A stretch of 33,931 bases of DNA, taken from positions 1 through 33,931 of the forward strand of contig JAISME010000129.1 in assembly GCA_031276915.1 (NCBI GenBank), read 5' to 3'. The notes below the pieces were generated by a model. That model did not search any database, was not told the DNA's origin, and saw only the letters and a list, made by a program, of their open reading frames with translations. The stretch is from Zoogloeaceae bacterium (lineage in GTDB: Bacteria; Pseudomonadota; Gammaproteobacteria; Burkholderiales; Rhodocyclaceae). The translations under genes were made by a program, and so were the position numbers. Shown here piece by piece: positions 8,216-16,037 of the stretch (the first letter of the stretch is position 1; every line of letters starts with the position of its first letter).

Positions 8216-8518
8216 ATGACTACTGGAAAACCCCAGGAAAAGGTCGTTCCACGCGATATTCGTCACAAGCTCGGACTGAACCAGCGTCAGTTCTGGTCAA
8301 GGCTTGGTGTCACGCAAAGCGGTGGATCCCGTTACGAAAGCGGCCGGACCATGCCGAAACCCGTCCAAGAGCTTCTGCGCCTGGTGCATATCGAGCAGAT
8401 CGATATCCAGCGCATCAAGCACGAAGACTACGAAGTGATCGAATACCTGAAAGAATACGAGCCCGATCTTTTCAAGACGCTGAAAAAATCCGCGCGCAGC
8501 AAGGTCAGAAAGGCTTGA
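8216..8518 (+). CDS. small XRE-type helix-turn-helix regulator
   Basis: 100 residues. Residues about 15-60 fit an XRE/Cro-type helix-turn-helix: IRHKLGLNQRQFWSRLGVTQ, then a recognition segment with SRYESGRTMPKPVQELLRL. The C-terminal 40 residues are acidic then basic (VIEYLKEYEPDLFKTLKKS) and may mediate dimerisation. A strong AGGAG lies eight bases before the ATG. The gene stands alone between tRNA-Gln and a radical SAM gene, with its own putative promoter, a structured leader and a strong terminator, so it is a single-gene transcript. Target genes are unknown; autoregulation is plausible. Similar small proteins can also be antitoxins, but no partner toxin is adjacent. Confidence 0.8.
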   Translation: MTTGKPQEKVVPRDIRHKLGLNQRQFWSRLGVTQSGGSRYESGRTMPKPVQELLRLVHIEQIDIQRIKHEDYEVIEYLKEYEPDLFKTLKKSARSKVRKA

Positions 8519-8551
8519 AGCTCGTTTCCCCAACGCATACGACACATCGGG

Positions 8552-8585
8552 CGCGGCATGGTCCCCATGGATCATGCCGCGTTTT
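8552..8585 (+). terminator. intrinsic terminator of the XRE regulator gene
   Basis: Nine perfect pairs (8552-8560 with 8573-8581) extend with four more (one G-T) to a four-base loop, 13 pairs in all, followed by TTTT (8582-8585). It starts 33 bp after the stop codon. Confidence 0.85.
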
Positions 8586-8606
8586 CCGCAAGTAACTTCA
8601 CCGGCG

Positions 8607-9455
8607 TCATGGTGAGACACAAACCCTGACGCCGGTTTCCGTTTCGATCCGCTCCCCCCAGGCGACCAGTTCCATCTGCGGCAATTGCGCAAGTTCTCCC
8701 GCGCCGGCCTGTTGCGAAACACGCGCCAATCCATACAGGTGGATGCCCAGAATCAGGGTTTTCGCCCGGCGGATGAAATCCAGATACGCCCGCCGCGCCG
8801 CCTCATCGGGAGCATGTCCCCGCCGAGCGAACCAGCATGTCTGAATCCAGGTGGGAACCCGCGCGGCGCAATGGGCGAGATTGGCAAAGGCCCGTTCCAT
8901 GCCCTGCCGGGTTCTGTTCGTTTGCCAACGCCCGGCCGCATCGGCCCGGTCAAGCTTGAACCAGGCCTCGCCGCCCATGGCCGCCAGGGCGGCAAGCCCC
9001 GCTTGTACCGCCGGCCTGTGTGTCAGGCTGCCATTGGTGATGAGACGCACCGGCAGCCTGCCCCGAAGACCATGCCGCGCCAGCACGCCGCCCACCCGCT
9101 CCACCACCGCGCCAAATTCGGCGGCGCTCGTCGGTTCGCCTTCGCCGGAAAAAGCGACATCCGCCAGACGGCGGCAATCTTCCGCCACGCGCCGTTGCAG
9201 ATAATCTCCCGAAACGACCTGTTCCACGAAGAAATCCAGTTCCCGTTCCAGCCCGTCGAGATCGACGGGCGGCGGCCCGCCCCGGCGCAGGTTCTGCACC
9301 TGGCAATACACGCACGCCCAGTTGCAGGCCTGGTTGACATTCAGGTTGATGCCGATGGAAAGCCCGCCCGCCCGCCGAGACACGACAGGATAGACGTACC
9401 TCAACCCGGCGCCGTCATGCCGGTGTTCGCGCACGGTCAAAAAGCCTTCGTCCAT
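8607..9455 (-). CDS. radical SAM domain protein (CxxxCxxC type)
   Basis: 282 residues. The cluster motif CNWACVYC (Cys 44, 48, 51) in NLNVNQACNWACVYCQ binds the [4Fe-4S] cluster that cleaves S-adenosylmethionine. FSGEGEPT and RLITNGS fit the next strands of the radical SAM barrel, the first resembling the GGE motif. The overall look is closer to the COG0731-like group than to QueE. The product is not known to me. It is divergent from queD with an 80-bp shared control region; this proximity hints at, but does not prove, a role near 7-deazaguanine metabolism. The ATG at 9455 is preceded by GTGGATTGAAAC, part of the 16-base sequence shared with 158-173. Confidence 0.8.
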   Translation of the reverse strand: MDEGFLTVREHRHDGAGLRYVYPVVSRRAGGLSIGINLNVNQACNWACVYCQVQNLRRGGPPPVDLDGLERELDFFVEQVVSGDYLQRRVAEDCRRLADVAFSGEGEPTSAAEFGAVVERVGGVLARHGLRGRLPVRLITNGSLTHRPAVQAGLAALAAMGGEAWFKLDRADAAGRWQTNRTRQGMERAFANLAHCAARVPTWIQTCWFARRGHAPDEAARRAYLDFIRRAKTLILGIHLYGLARVSQQAGAGELAQLPQMELVAWGERIETETGVRVCVSP

Positions 9456-9495
9456 GTTTCAATCCACGCAGATGAATTTCCGGTCCGGACCGCTC

Positions 9496-9501
9496 TATAA
9501 T
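9496..9501 (+). promoter_or_regulatory. candidate -10 box for queD
   Basis: TATAAT lies 35 bp before the queD ATG in the divergent gap. A 12-base palindrome at about 9480-9491 (CGGTCCGGACCG) precedes it. No clear -35 hexamer is seen at 16-18 bp, so this is a single-element call. Confidence 0.4.
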
Positions 9502-9535
9502 GTGGCGCCCTTCCAACCGCTTTCTTTCCATCGTC

Positions 9536-9976
9536 ATGATCGAGATCACGCGCAGCCTTTCCTTCGATGCCGGACACCGCATTCCCAATCACAAAAGCCA
9601 GTGTCGCAACCTGCACGGACATCGTTACGTGCTCGACATCACGCTGGCAGGCGAAATGGTCGAAACCGCCGGAGACGCGCAGGAAGGAATGGTCATGGAT
9701 TTCGCCGACATCAAGGCCATCGCCCGGCGCATTCTTGTCGACCACTGGGATCACGCTTTCCTGGTGTGCCGGCAGGATACAACGGTCGTCGATTTTCTCA
9801 ACAGCCTTCCCGATCACAAAACGGTCATCCTGGATCGGATTCCCACCGCCGAAAACCTGGCACGCATCGCCTTCGACCTGCTTCGCCCTGCCTACGCGGA
9901 TTACTACGGCGACCGCCTGCGCCTGAAAAAAATCCGCCTCTATGAAACGCCCAACTGCTGGGCCGACGCAACCTGA
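9536..9976 (+). CDS. queD: 6-carboxy-5,6,7,8-tetrahydropterin synthase
   Basis: 146 residues. It converts dihydroneopterin triphosphate to 6-carboxy-tetrahydropterin, the second step toward queuosine. Zinc ligands are His 14 (FDAGHR) and His 27 and 29 (LHGHRY); Cys 23 in SQCRNLHGH is the expected catalytic cysteine. WDHAFL and PTAENLA carry the conserved Asp-His and Glu. The ATG at 9536 gives the standard MIEITRSLSF start; a GTG/ATG extension upstream would overlap the promoter. It converges on fliN, with a hairpin between them. Confidence 0.93.
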   Translation: MIEITRSLSFDAGHRIPNHKSQCRNLHGHRYVLDITLAGEMVETAGDAQEGMVMDFADIKAIARRILVDHWDHAFLVCRQDTTVVDFLNSLPDHKTVILDRIPTAENLARIAFDLLRPAYADYYGDRLRLKKIRLYETPNCWADAT

Positions 9977-9990
9977 AAAGCACGGCGACA

Positions 9991-10019
9991 GCCATGGGCG
10001 AATCGAACACGCCTATGGC
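9991..10019. terminator. hairpin between convergent queD and fliN
   Basis: Ten pairs (9991-10000 with 10010-10019, one G-T) close a nine-base loop in the 61-bp gap between the two convergent genes. No T-run on either strand. It could act as a bidirectional end with Rho help. Confidence 0.45.
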
Positions 10020-10037
10020 GTCAATGCCCGGAATCCC

Positions 10038-10550
10038 TCATCGCCCACCCAGTTTGCGCATTCGCTCCGCGGGAGTGATGATGTCGGTAAGGCGGATGCC
10101 GAACTTTTCATTCACCACCACCACTTCGCCCTGGGCAATCAGGGTGCCGTTGACCAGCACATCCATCGGCTCGCCCGCCAGCGCGTCCAGTTCCACGACG
10201 GAACCATGCGCCAATTGCAGGAGATTGCGGATGGCGATCCTGGTGCGGCCCAGTTCCACCGTGAGGTGCACGGGAATGTCCAGGATCATGTCCAGTTCGT
10301 TCAGGATGCTGCCCGGCGCGTTGCCCCGCTCGTTGAACGCGGGGAAGATATCCGCGGACCGCGCGGCGGATTGCTGCGTCGCGGAGGCATCCACTTTCGC
10401 CTGTTCCGCCATTGCCGCGGCCCAGTCGTCTTCCGTGGACACGTTATTCTCCTTTCCGGTTTCAGCCGCCGCCTGTTCCGCCATGGCGGCGGCCCAGTCG
10501 TCTTCGGCTCCACTTGTCGCCGCGGGTTCCTGTTTCTCTTCGTCAGCCAT
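10038..10550 (-). CDS. fliN: flagellar motor switch protein FliN
   Basis: 170 residues. FliN forms the base of the flagellar C-ring with FliM and FliG and sets rotation direction. The C-terminal SpoA/surface-presentation domain is clear: LNELDMILDIPVHLTVELGR, IRNLLQLAHGSVVELD, PMDVLVNGTLIAQGEVVVVN, FGIRLTDI. The N-terminus is unusual: EDDWAAAMAEQA occurs twice (residues 16-27 and 40-51) in an otherwise low-complexity acidic linker. It overlaps the end of fliM by 8 bp and is the last gene of this flagellar run; fliOPQR, often next, are not here. Confidence 0.95.
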   Translation of the reverse strand: MADEEKQEPAATSGAEDDWAAAMAEQAAAETGKENNVSTEDDWAAAMAEQAKVDASATQQSAARSADIFPAFNERGNAPGSILNELDMILDIPVHLTVELGRTRIAIRNLLQLAHGSVVELDALAGEPMDVLVNGTLIAQGEVVVVNEKFGIRLTDIITPAERMRKLGGR

Positions 10551-11562
10551 GTTTTCGCTCTCCAGGCGCTGCTTCCGTTTCTGATTCCGCCGCCGTCATC
10601 GTAAAGCGTTCCACTTTCAGGGCATACTGGCCGTTCTGTTGGCCGTAGTGGCATTCCATCACGGCCACATCGTCGACCTCCACGACGATGGTGTCCGGAA
10701 TCTCGATCGGGATCACATCGCCTTCGCGCAGTTTCAGGATTTGCCCCAGGGTAATCTCGGCTCCGCCCAGGCAGGCGACAAGCTCCACCTCGGCATTTTT
10801 CAGTTGCCTGCGCAACTGGCCGGTCCAGCGTCGATCCGAGGACACCTGGTCGCTTTGCATGGTGGAGTGCAGGAGGTCGCGGATCGGCTCCAGCGTGGAA
10901 TAGGTGAAACAGATGTGCATGTTCGCCGCGATACCGCCGAACTCCAGGGAAAACGCCATGGAAATGACGATTTCCGAAGGCGTGGCGATGTTGGCGAACT
11001 GGGAATTCATCTCCGAGCGGATGTATTCGAGCTTGAGCTCGTAAACCGGTTTCCAGGAACGCTCCAGCTCGGTGAATACCACGTGCAACAGCCCCCGGAT
11101 GATGCGATTCTCGGTGGCGGTGAAATCCCGCCCCTCCACCCTGGAGTGGAAGCGACCATCGCCGCCGAACATGTTGTCGATCACCAGGAACACGAGGCTT
11201 GGGTCGAACACGATCAGGCCCGTGCCACGCAGGGGCTTTGCCGTCACCAGGTTGAGATTGGTGGGCACCACGAGGTTGCGGATGAATTCACTGTATTTCT
11301 GGACCTTGATCGGCTCTACCGAAACTTCCACGTTGCGGTGCATGTAATTGAAGATGCCGATGCGCAGGTAGCGTGCGAAACGCTCGTTGATGAGTTCCAG
11401 TGTCGGCATGCGCCCGCGGACAATGCGCTCCTGTGTCCCCAGGTTGTACGCGCGAACGCTGCCTGTTTCCTCCTCGGCGGTTTTTTCAGGCTCGTCCTCT
11501 TCCCCCGTGACGCCTTTCAGGAGCGCATCGACTTCTTCCTGGGAGAGAAAATCACTGGACAT
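10543..11562 (-). CDS. fliM: flagellar motor switch protein FliM
   Basis: 339 residues. FliM is the C-ring subunit that binds phosphorylated CheY and transmits the switch signal. The N-terminal CheY-binding peptide reads DFLSQEEVDALL (residues 4-15). The middle domain contains the GGDGR signature in NMFGGDGRF, and the C-terminal SpoA-like domain has LREGDVIPIEIP. AGGGAG lies about eight bases before the ATG. Order fliK-fliL-fliM-fliN on the minus strand with 19 bp to fliL and an 8-bp overlap with fliN indicates one operon. Confidence 0.97.
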   Translation of the reverse strand: MSSDFLSQEEVDALLKGVTGEEDEPEKTAEEETGSVRAYNLGTQERIVRGRMPTLELINERFARYLRIGIFNYMHRNVEVSVEPIKVQKYSEFIRNLVVPTNLNLVTAKPLRGTGLIVFDPSLVFLVIDNMFGGDGRFHSRVEGRDFTATENRIIRGLLHVVFTELERSWKPVYELKLEYIRSEMNSQFANIATPSEIVISMAFSLEFGGIAANMHICFTYSTLEPIRDLLHSTMQSDQVSSDRRWTGQLRRQLKNAEVELVACLGGAEITLGQILKLREGDVIPIEIPDTIVVEVDDVAVMECHYGQQNGQYALKVERFTMTAAESETEAAPGERKHG

Positions 11563-11581
11563 TGCGGGGGCTCCCTGATTC

Positions 11582-12217
11582 CTACTGGATCAGGAACGCA
11601 TTGAACAACACCGAGACCACCGGACCGGACTGTTTCTTGCCCTTGACCGGCGGCACGAGAATGTCATTGATTTCATTCATGATTTCCTCGGCAAGCGCTT
11701 CCTTTCCCGCCTTCGTCGCCAGCGATTTCGCCGTCTTGTTGGAAAGCAGGGTCGTGAGATTGTTGCGGATTCTCGGCATCTGCGTCTTGATGCGCGCGTC
11801 CGCTTCCACCTCGTCAAGTTCCAGCACGATCTTGACCTGGAGGAAATGATTCTCCTCGATGTACGGCGTTTCCACAGGCTGCGGCGCCACCAGGATCGCC
11901 TCCCCCTCCCCGCTCACTGGCGCGGGAAGCTGCCGCGCCGCAGGTGGAGGATCCGGCAGGAGGTTTACGATGAAATCATCCAGTTCGGAGAACACGGGCG
12001 GCGCTCCGGGATCGCGCTTGCGCTTCTCCGTCCTTTCCTCCTCCTGCGCGACTTCTTCCTCATCCTCGTCGCCATTGCCACCGCCATGATTGCCCGAGAA
12101 CAGGAAAACCATGACCGCCGCGCCAATGACCACGACAAAGAGCGCGATCACCAGGAAGACGACCAGGAGTTTCAGCGTATTCCTGGGTTTGGCTTCAGCG
12201 ACAGATTCTTTCGCCAT
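11582..12217 (-). CDS. fliL: flagellar basal body-associated protein FliL
   Basis: 211 residues. FliL is an inner-membrane protein that stabilises the stator around the motor. A single helix lies at about 17-39 (LLVVFLVIALFVVVIGAAVM). A Gly/Glu-rich acidic linker follows (GNGDEDEEEVAQEEERTEKR), then the periplasmic FliL domain with VQIKIV-like text FLQVKIVLELDE, ending in VSVLFNAFLIQ. AAAGGA lies nine bases before the start. The charged linker is longer than in many FliL proteins. Confidence 0.93.
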   Translation of the reverse strand: MAKESVAEAKPRNTLKLLVVFLVIALFVVVIGAAVMVFLFSGNHGGGNGDEDEEEVAQEEERTEKRKRDPGAPPVFSELDDFIVNLLPDPPPAARQLPAPVSGEGEAILVAPQPVETPYIEENHFLQVKIVLELDEVEADARIKTQMPRIRNNLTTLLSNKTAKSLATKAGKEALAEEIMNEINDILVPPVKGKKQSGPVVSVLFNAFLIQ

Positions 12218-12254
12218 GATCCGGCATCCTTTCTCAGCGCATCAGACGATGCGG

Positions 12255-13331
12255 TCACGCAAACAAATCCACGAGTCCGTCGCCCCGCCGGAAACCCGGA
12301 GCGGACACGGCATCGGAAATGTGGTCAAGTATAGCCGTATTCCCGTTATGACGGACATCCGCCGGACGCGCTCCGCCATATTGTGTCGCAAACGCGCTTT
12401 CCTGGCGGGACTGCGTGCCGACCTGGGCATCCCCCAGGGAAATGCCTGCGCCAGAGAGCATTTCCCGCAAGCGCGGCAAGGCGTCCTCGATCGCCTGGCG
12501 CGCTTCCGGCGTCGCCGCCACGGCGGTGATCGTGGCGGAAGTCTTTTCCGCGTCCAGACTGAGGTTGATCCGCAATGCGCCCAGATGCGCCGGATGCAAA
12601 TGCAACTGCGCCTGCTGCAATTCGTTCTTCGCCATCCAGACGATTTTTTCGCCGAATTCCTGCGCCCACCTCGGATCGAAAAGCGGAGTGCCGAGACGGT
12701 CAACAACGGGATTCCCCGGATTTTCCGCGCGCGCCGCCAGCGACGATGCCGCGGCAATTGCGGCGGGCGCAATCGCGTGGGATTCCTGCGTGCTGGACAA
12801 CATGGTTGCGGGAGTCGCCACGGAGGCGGCGGTTTTCCCGGAGCGATCCGGAAAACCTTCCAGCTCCACGGCAAAATTTGCCGTCCGCGCATCGTCCTCG
12901 TCCGCATCCCCGCCAGAGGATGCGTTTTGCGCCTCCGCGCGCGGATCGTCCACACACGCGGAAACTTCCGGCGCGCCCCGGAACGCGGTAAACGGCACCC
13001 CCCGTGTTTCGGCGGACAGGGTGTCCGCCGCCGGGATCGCCGGAGCAATGCCGTCGGGCGACAAGGCGCCCAGAAGCACAACGCCGGCATTATCCGTCTC
13101 TGTTTCGGCATCGCCACGCCGCCTCATTCGCAACGCAGCGCGCGCGACTTCCGGCAGGATAGCTGTTGTGTCCAGTATGTCCGCCCGCGCATTTTCCTCC
13201 CCCGCACCGGACAGCATCCGCGCGAACAGGCCGCTGAAATCTCCCGTTTCAGCAACCGGAACATCGTCGCCCGCCAAAGCGGGCGATCCCCCGGAAAACA
13301 TGTTGGCGGCGGAAATCAGAGTGATGGTCAT
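12255..13331 (-). CDS. fliK: flagellar hook-length control protein FliK
   Basis: 358 residues. FliK measures hook length and switches the export gate from rod/hook to filament substrates. The first two thirds are low-complexity and Ala-rich, as usual. The conserved C-terminal domain starts at about residue 235: FGEKIVWMAKNELQQAQLHL, then PAHLGALRINLSLD, EARQAIEDALPRLREMLSGA. This leucine-rich LHPAHLGAL block is diagnostic. It is the first gene of the operon; a sigma-54-type promoter (13363-13378) lies 32 bp upstream. The Shine-Dalgarno is weak. Confidence 0.88.
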   Translation of the reverse strand: MTITLISAANMFSGGSPALAGDDVPVAETGDFSGLFARMLSGAGEENARADILDTTAILPEVARAALRMRRRGDAETETDNAGVVLLGALSPDGIAPAIPAADTLSAETRGVPFTAFRGAPEVSACVDDPRAEAQNASSGGDADEDDARTANFAVELEGFPDRSGKTAASVATPATMLSSTQESHAIAPAAIAAASSLAARAENPGNPVVDRLGTPLFDPRWAQEFGEKIVWMAKNELQQAQLHLHPAHLGALRINLSLDAEKTSATITAVAATPEARQAIEDALPRLREMLSGAGISLGDAQVGTQSRQESAFATQYGGARPADVRHNGNTAILDHISDAVSAPGFRRGDGLVDLFA

Positions 13332-13362
13332 GGTTACAGTCCGTGAATGCCCATGGTGAAAA

Positions 13363-13378
13363 GCAGGAATCGTGCCAA
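13363..13378 (-). promoter_or_regulatory. sigma-54 (-24/-12) promoter upstream of fliK
   Basis: On the minus strand the sequence reads TTGGCACGATTCCTGCTT. Compared with the RpoN consensus TGGCACG-N4-TTGCW, the -24 half is perfect, the spacing is correct and the -12 half has one mismatch (CTGCT). The predicted start is about 20 bp before the fliK ATG. rpoN itself lies at 23353-24822. Transcription would need an enhancer-binding activator such as FleQ, which is not seen in this window. Confidence 0.75.
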
Positions 13379-13479
13379 TTCATACGATTTGCCACGCCTG
13401 CACAAAGGGACGAAAACGGAAAACCCGGCCCGGCTGTGTGGCCCGTGTGGCGTTTTCTCCTTTTACCTTGTCCCGGACT

Positions 13480-13506
13480 CTTGAAAATTGGCAGGAAGGA
13501 CATCAT
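13480..13506 (+). promoter_or_regulatory. possible heat-shock (sigma-32) promoter of htpX
   Basis: CTTGAAA (13480-13486) matches the sigma-32 -35 box exactly. After 14 bp, CATCAT (13501-13506) matches four of six bases of the CCCCAT -10 box. htpX is heat-shock controlled in enteric bacteria, which supports the reading. The remainder of the fliK-htpX gap shows only the sigma-54 site. Confidence 0.45.
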
Positions 13507-13559
13507 AGTTCTGGAAACACACAGGTGTGCATTACCTGAACAGTCTGAAGGAGAATCCA

Positions 13560-14417
13560 ATGCTTCGCTTTTTTTTGCTGACGCTCACCAACATGGCGGT
13601 CATGGTCGTCCTGTCCATCGTGGCAATCCTGCTGGGTATGGGAGGGCGTCACCAGACGGACATCACTGCCTTGTTCCTGATGTCGGCGCTGTTCGGTTTC
13701 GGCGGAGCCTTCATTTCGCTCCTGCTCTCGAAATTCATGGCCAAGCACGCGATGCGGGTGCGCGTGATCGATCAACCCGGCAACGAAACCGAAGCATGGC
13801 TCGTGCGAACAGTTGAGCGCCTGGCCAAACGCGCCGGTATCGGCATGCCGGATGTGGGTATCTATGATGGCGCGCCCAATGCCTTCGCGACAGGCGCGCG
13901 CCGGGACGCCGCGCTGGTGGCGGTTTCCACGGGCTTGCTGACAAGCATGAACAGGGACGAAGTGGAAGCGGTGCTCGGGCACGAAGTCGCGCATGTCGCC
14001 AATGGCGACATGGTAACGCTGACCCTGATCCAGGGCGTGGTCAATACCTTCGTGTTTTTCCTGGCGCGCATCATTGGTTTCCTGGTCGATCGCCTGGTCT
14101 TCAAGACAGAACGTGGTACCGGTCCCGGCTATCTGGTAACCGTAATCGTCATGCAAATCCTCCTTGGCATTCTCGCCAGCGCCATCGTGGCATGGTTTTC
14201 CCGTCGGCGCGAATTCCGTGCCGATGCCGGCAGCGCCAGTTACCTAGGGCAGGCGCGCCCCATGGTTTCCGCCCTGCGCCGTCTGGGCGGGCTGGAAACC
14301 GGCGCCTTGCCGGAAAACATGCGGGCGGCAGGTATCGCCGGCGGCAGACTGTCTTCGCTTTTCGCTTCGCACCCGCCGATCGAGGAACGTATCGCGGCGC
14401 TGGAAGCAACACGATAA
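13560..14417 (+). CDS. htpX: membrane-bound zinc metalloprotease HtpX
   Basis: 285 residues. An M48-family protease of the inner membrane that degrades misfolded membrane proteins together with FtsH. Two N-terminal helices (about 3-25 and 35-57) precede the catalytic domain. The zinc motif HEVAH is at 141-145 in [13 protein letters not shown]; two further helices follow, and the third ligand is expected in [19 protein letters not shown] is the conserved upstream segment. Start 13560 has AAGGAG seven bases upstream. A GTG further upstream in the same frame lacks a ribosome site. Confidence 0.95.
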   Translation: MLRFFLLTLTNMAVMVVLSIVAILLGMGGRHQTDITALFLMSALFGFGGAFISLLLSKFMAKHAMRVRVIDQPGNETEAWLVRTVERLAKRAGIGMPDVGIYDGAPNAFATGARRDAALVAVSTGLLTSMNRDEVEAVLGHEVAHVANGDMVTLTLIQGVVNTFVFFLARIIGFLVDRLVFKTERGTGPGYLVTVIVMQILLGILASAIVAWFSRRREFRADAGSASYLGQARPMVSALRRLGGLETGALPENMRAAGIAGGRLSSLFASHPPIEERIAALEATR

Positions 14418-14807
14418 AAGACAACATCACGCTGTTTCCGCGTGTCGGGCCTCGGGTTGAATCGACGCGCGATTTTCGATCTGGTGGAGAAAACGGGACG
14501 CGATACACGAGGCTATCCGTCCCCGCATGTTTTTCGTGGAGCAAAAAACCAGCCGATCCGCTTTGGGGAAGGCCGGGAACGGCCTCTGTAGCCCCTGTGA
14601 CCCCTGTGCTTCCTGATGGTGATTCTTCCTGCTTGACGCTTCCACCGATGTCCAACCTTGCAACCGATCTTGTCGTCGCACGCTGGCTTCAGGCGTCGTC
14701 CATTCCTTTATGGATTTGCCCGCGTTGCGCTTTGCGCTGCCAACGCGTGTCTGGAGCCTGGACCTGCGGCAGACCCGCCGGGAAACGCGGTCATGCCGGG
14801 CGGCGCT
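14418..14807. other. 390-bp gap without a recognisable gene
   Basis: Open frames cross this stretch on both strands but none has a good ribosome site or a recognisable domain. A plus-strand reading contains a short Cys-rich stretch (CPRCALRC, then WTCG) and a minus-strand reading runs 150 codons; neither is convincing. The strong plus-strand terminator at 14808-14834 implies that some transcript ends here, either a long htpX 3' region or an unseen RNA. Confidence 0.5.
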
Positions 14808-14834
14808 GCCCCCGGAGGATGTCCGGGGGCTTTT
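14808..14834 (+). terminator. intrinsic terminator upstream of the sodB 3' end
   Basis: A perfect nine-pair stem (14808-14816 with 14822-14830) closes a five-base loop and is followed by TTTT. On the minus strand the same hairpin lies 20 bp past the sodB stop but without a T-run. It is 390 bp from the htpX stop. Confidence 0.75.
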
Positions 14835-14853
14835 GCCATGGGCAAATCCGCAA

Positions 14854-15438
14854 TCAGGCAAAATTCCTGGCCGCGAATCCCCAGTTGACCAAGTGTTCAA
14901 ACACTGCTTCCAGAAACTTGGGACGCGCGTTGCGGTAATCGATGTAATAGGCGTGTTCCCACACGTCCACCGTCAGAAGCGGCTTGTCACCCGCTGTCAG
15001 GGGATTGCCGGCGCCCGTGGTGTTGACGATGTCCAGGCTGCCATCCGGTTTTTTCACGAGCCATGTCCAGCCGGCGCCGAAATTCCCGGCCGCGGAAGCC
15101 AGGAAAGCCGTCCTGAAAGCATCGAAGGAACCCCATTTCCCATTGATCGCCTCCGCCAGCGCCCCGGTCGGCACGCCACCGCCTCCGGGTTTCAGGCCGT
15201 TCCAGAAAAACGTGTGATTCCAGACCTGGGCCGCATTATTGAAAATCCCGCCCGCCGGCGCTTTCTTGATAATGGCTTCGAGGTCCAGGTTTTCGTACTC
15301 GGTGCCGGCAATGAGATTGTTGAGGTTGACCACGTAGGTATTGTGATGCTTTCCATAGTGGTACTCGATGGTTTCCCTGGAAATATGCGGCGCCAGCGCG
15401 TCTTGCGCATAAGGCAGCGGCGGCAGTTGATGTGTCAT
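14854..15438 (-). CDS. sodB: superoxide dismutase [Fe]
   Basis: 194 residues. A cytoplasmic dimeric iron enzyme that converts superoxide to peroxide and oxygen. Metal ligands are His 27 ([11 protein letters not shown]), His 75 ([10 protein letters not shown]), Asp 158 and His 162 ([13 protein letters not shown]). The [11 protein letters not shown] and FGAGWTWL contexts favour iron over manganese. GGAG lies six bases before the ATG. It has its own sigma-70 promoter and is convergent with the htpX region and divergent from yciA, so it is monocistronic. No clear Fur box was seen by eye. Confidence 0.95.
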   Translation of the reverse strand: MTHQLPPLPYAQDALAPHISRETIEYHYGKHHNTYVVNLNNLIAGTEYENLDLEAIIKKAPAGGIFNNAAQVWNHTFFWNGLKPGGGGVPTGALAEAINGKWGSFDAFRTAFLASAAGNFGAGWTWLVKKPDGSLDIVNTTGAGNPLTAGDKPLLTVDVWEHAYYIDYRNARPKFLEAVFEHLVNWGFAARNFA

Positions 15439-15474
15439 GATTGTTCTCCGTTGTTTGATGAAGGGGGGAGGACG

Positions 15475-15503
15475 ATTCTATTGTGCTTTTTTCCACGTGA
15501 CAA
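15475..15503 (-). promoter_or_regulatory. sigma-70 promoter of sodB
   Basis: On the minus strand TTGTCA (15503-15498) and TAGAAT (15480-15475) are separated by 17 bp; each matches five of six consensus bases. The transcript would start about 30 nt before the sodB ATG. Confidence 0.7.
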
Positions 15504-15600
15504 CCGGCGCCGCGGACTCTTCGTCATTTCACCCGCCTTTGCAGCAAAACGCGGATTGCCGCACAATGCTGCCGTCTCCCACAATCAAAACAGGCCCCCC

Positions 15601-16002
15601 ATGATCGACCATCCCGTCCAGCAGCCGGACAGGCAGCCGGCGTTGCGTCTCGTTCCCATGCCCAAGGACGAAAACATGTTCGGTGACATTTTCGGTGGCT
15701 GGGTCATGGCTCACGTCGACGTGGCCGGTGGCATTGAGGCCATGCGCTATACGCAAGGACGGGTCGCCACCGTGGCCGTCAATGCATTCCAGTTCCACCA
15801 ACCGGTTTCCTCCGGCGATGTCGTCAGTTTCTATTCCAGCGTGGTCAAGGTTGGCAAGACATCCATTACGGTCGCCGTCGAGGTCTATGCCGTTCGACAT
15901 CCGCAGCAGCCAGTCACCGTCAAGGTCACGGAAGCAACACTTACCTATGTTGCGCTGGACAAAGCAGGCAACAAACGCGACATTCCCATGGAAAGCCATT
16001 AG
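15601..16002 (+). CDS. yciA: acyl-CoA thioesterase YciA
   Basis: 133 residues, the same size as E. coli YciA. A hotdog-fold enzyme that hydrolyses acyl-CoAs. Family text is clear: MPKDENMFGDIFGGWVMAHVD (hotdog helix with the catalytic Asp), GRVATVAVN, FHQPVSSGDVVSFY, EATLTYVALDKAGNKR. ATG 15601 gives the standard length; the frame is open far upstream only because it is antisense to sodB. It is followed after 35 bp by a FadL-like porin, so a shared link to fatty-acid metabolism is possible. Confidence 0.92.
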   Translation: MIDHPVQQPDRQPALRLVPMPKDENMFGDIFGGWVMAHVDVAGGIEAMRYTQGRVATVAVNAFQFHQPVSSGDVVSFYSSVVKVGKTSITVAVEVYAVRHPQQPVTVKVTEATLTYVALDKAGNKRDIPMESH

Positions 16003-16037
16003 AATTATGTACTTATGATCTGTTCTTGAGTTTTCAC

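Noticed and set aside
14690-14800. Short Cys-rich plus-strand reading (CPRCALRC, WTCG) as a zinc-ribbon gene
   Set aside because: No start with a ribosome site, and the reading loses any family character after about 40 residues.
14710-15600. N-terminal extension of yciA opposite sodB
   Set aside because: yciA has the standard length from 15601; the extension is the complement of sodB.
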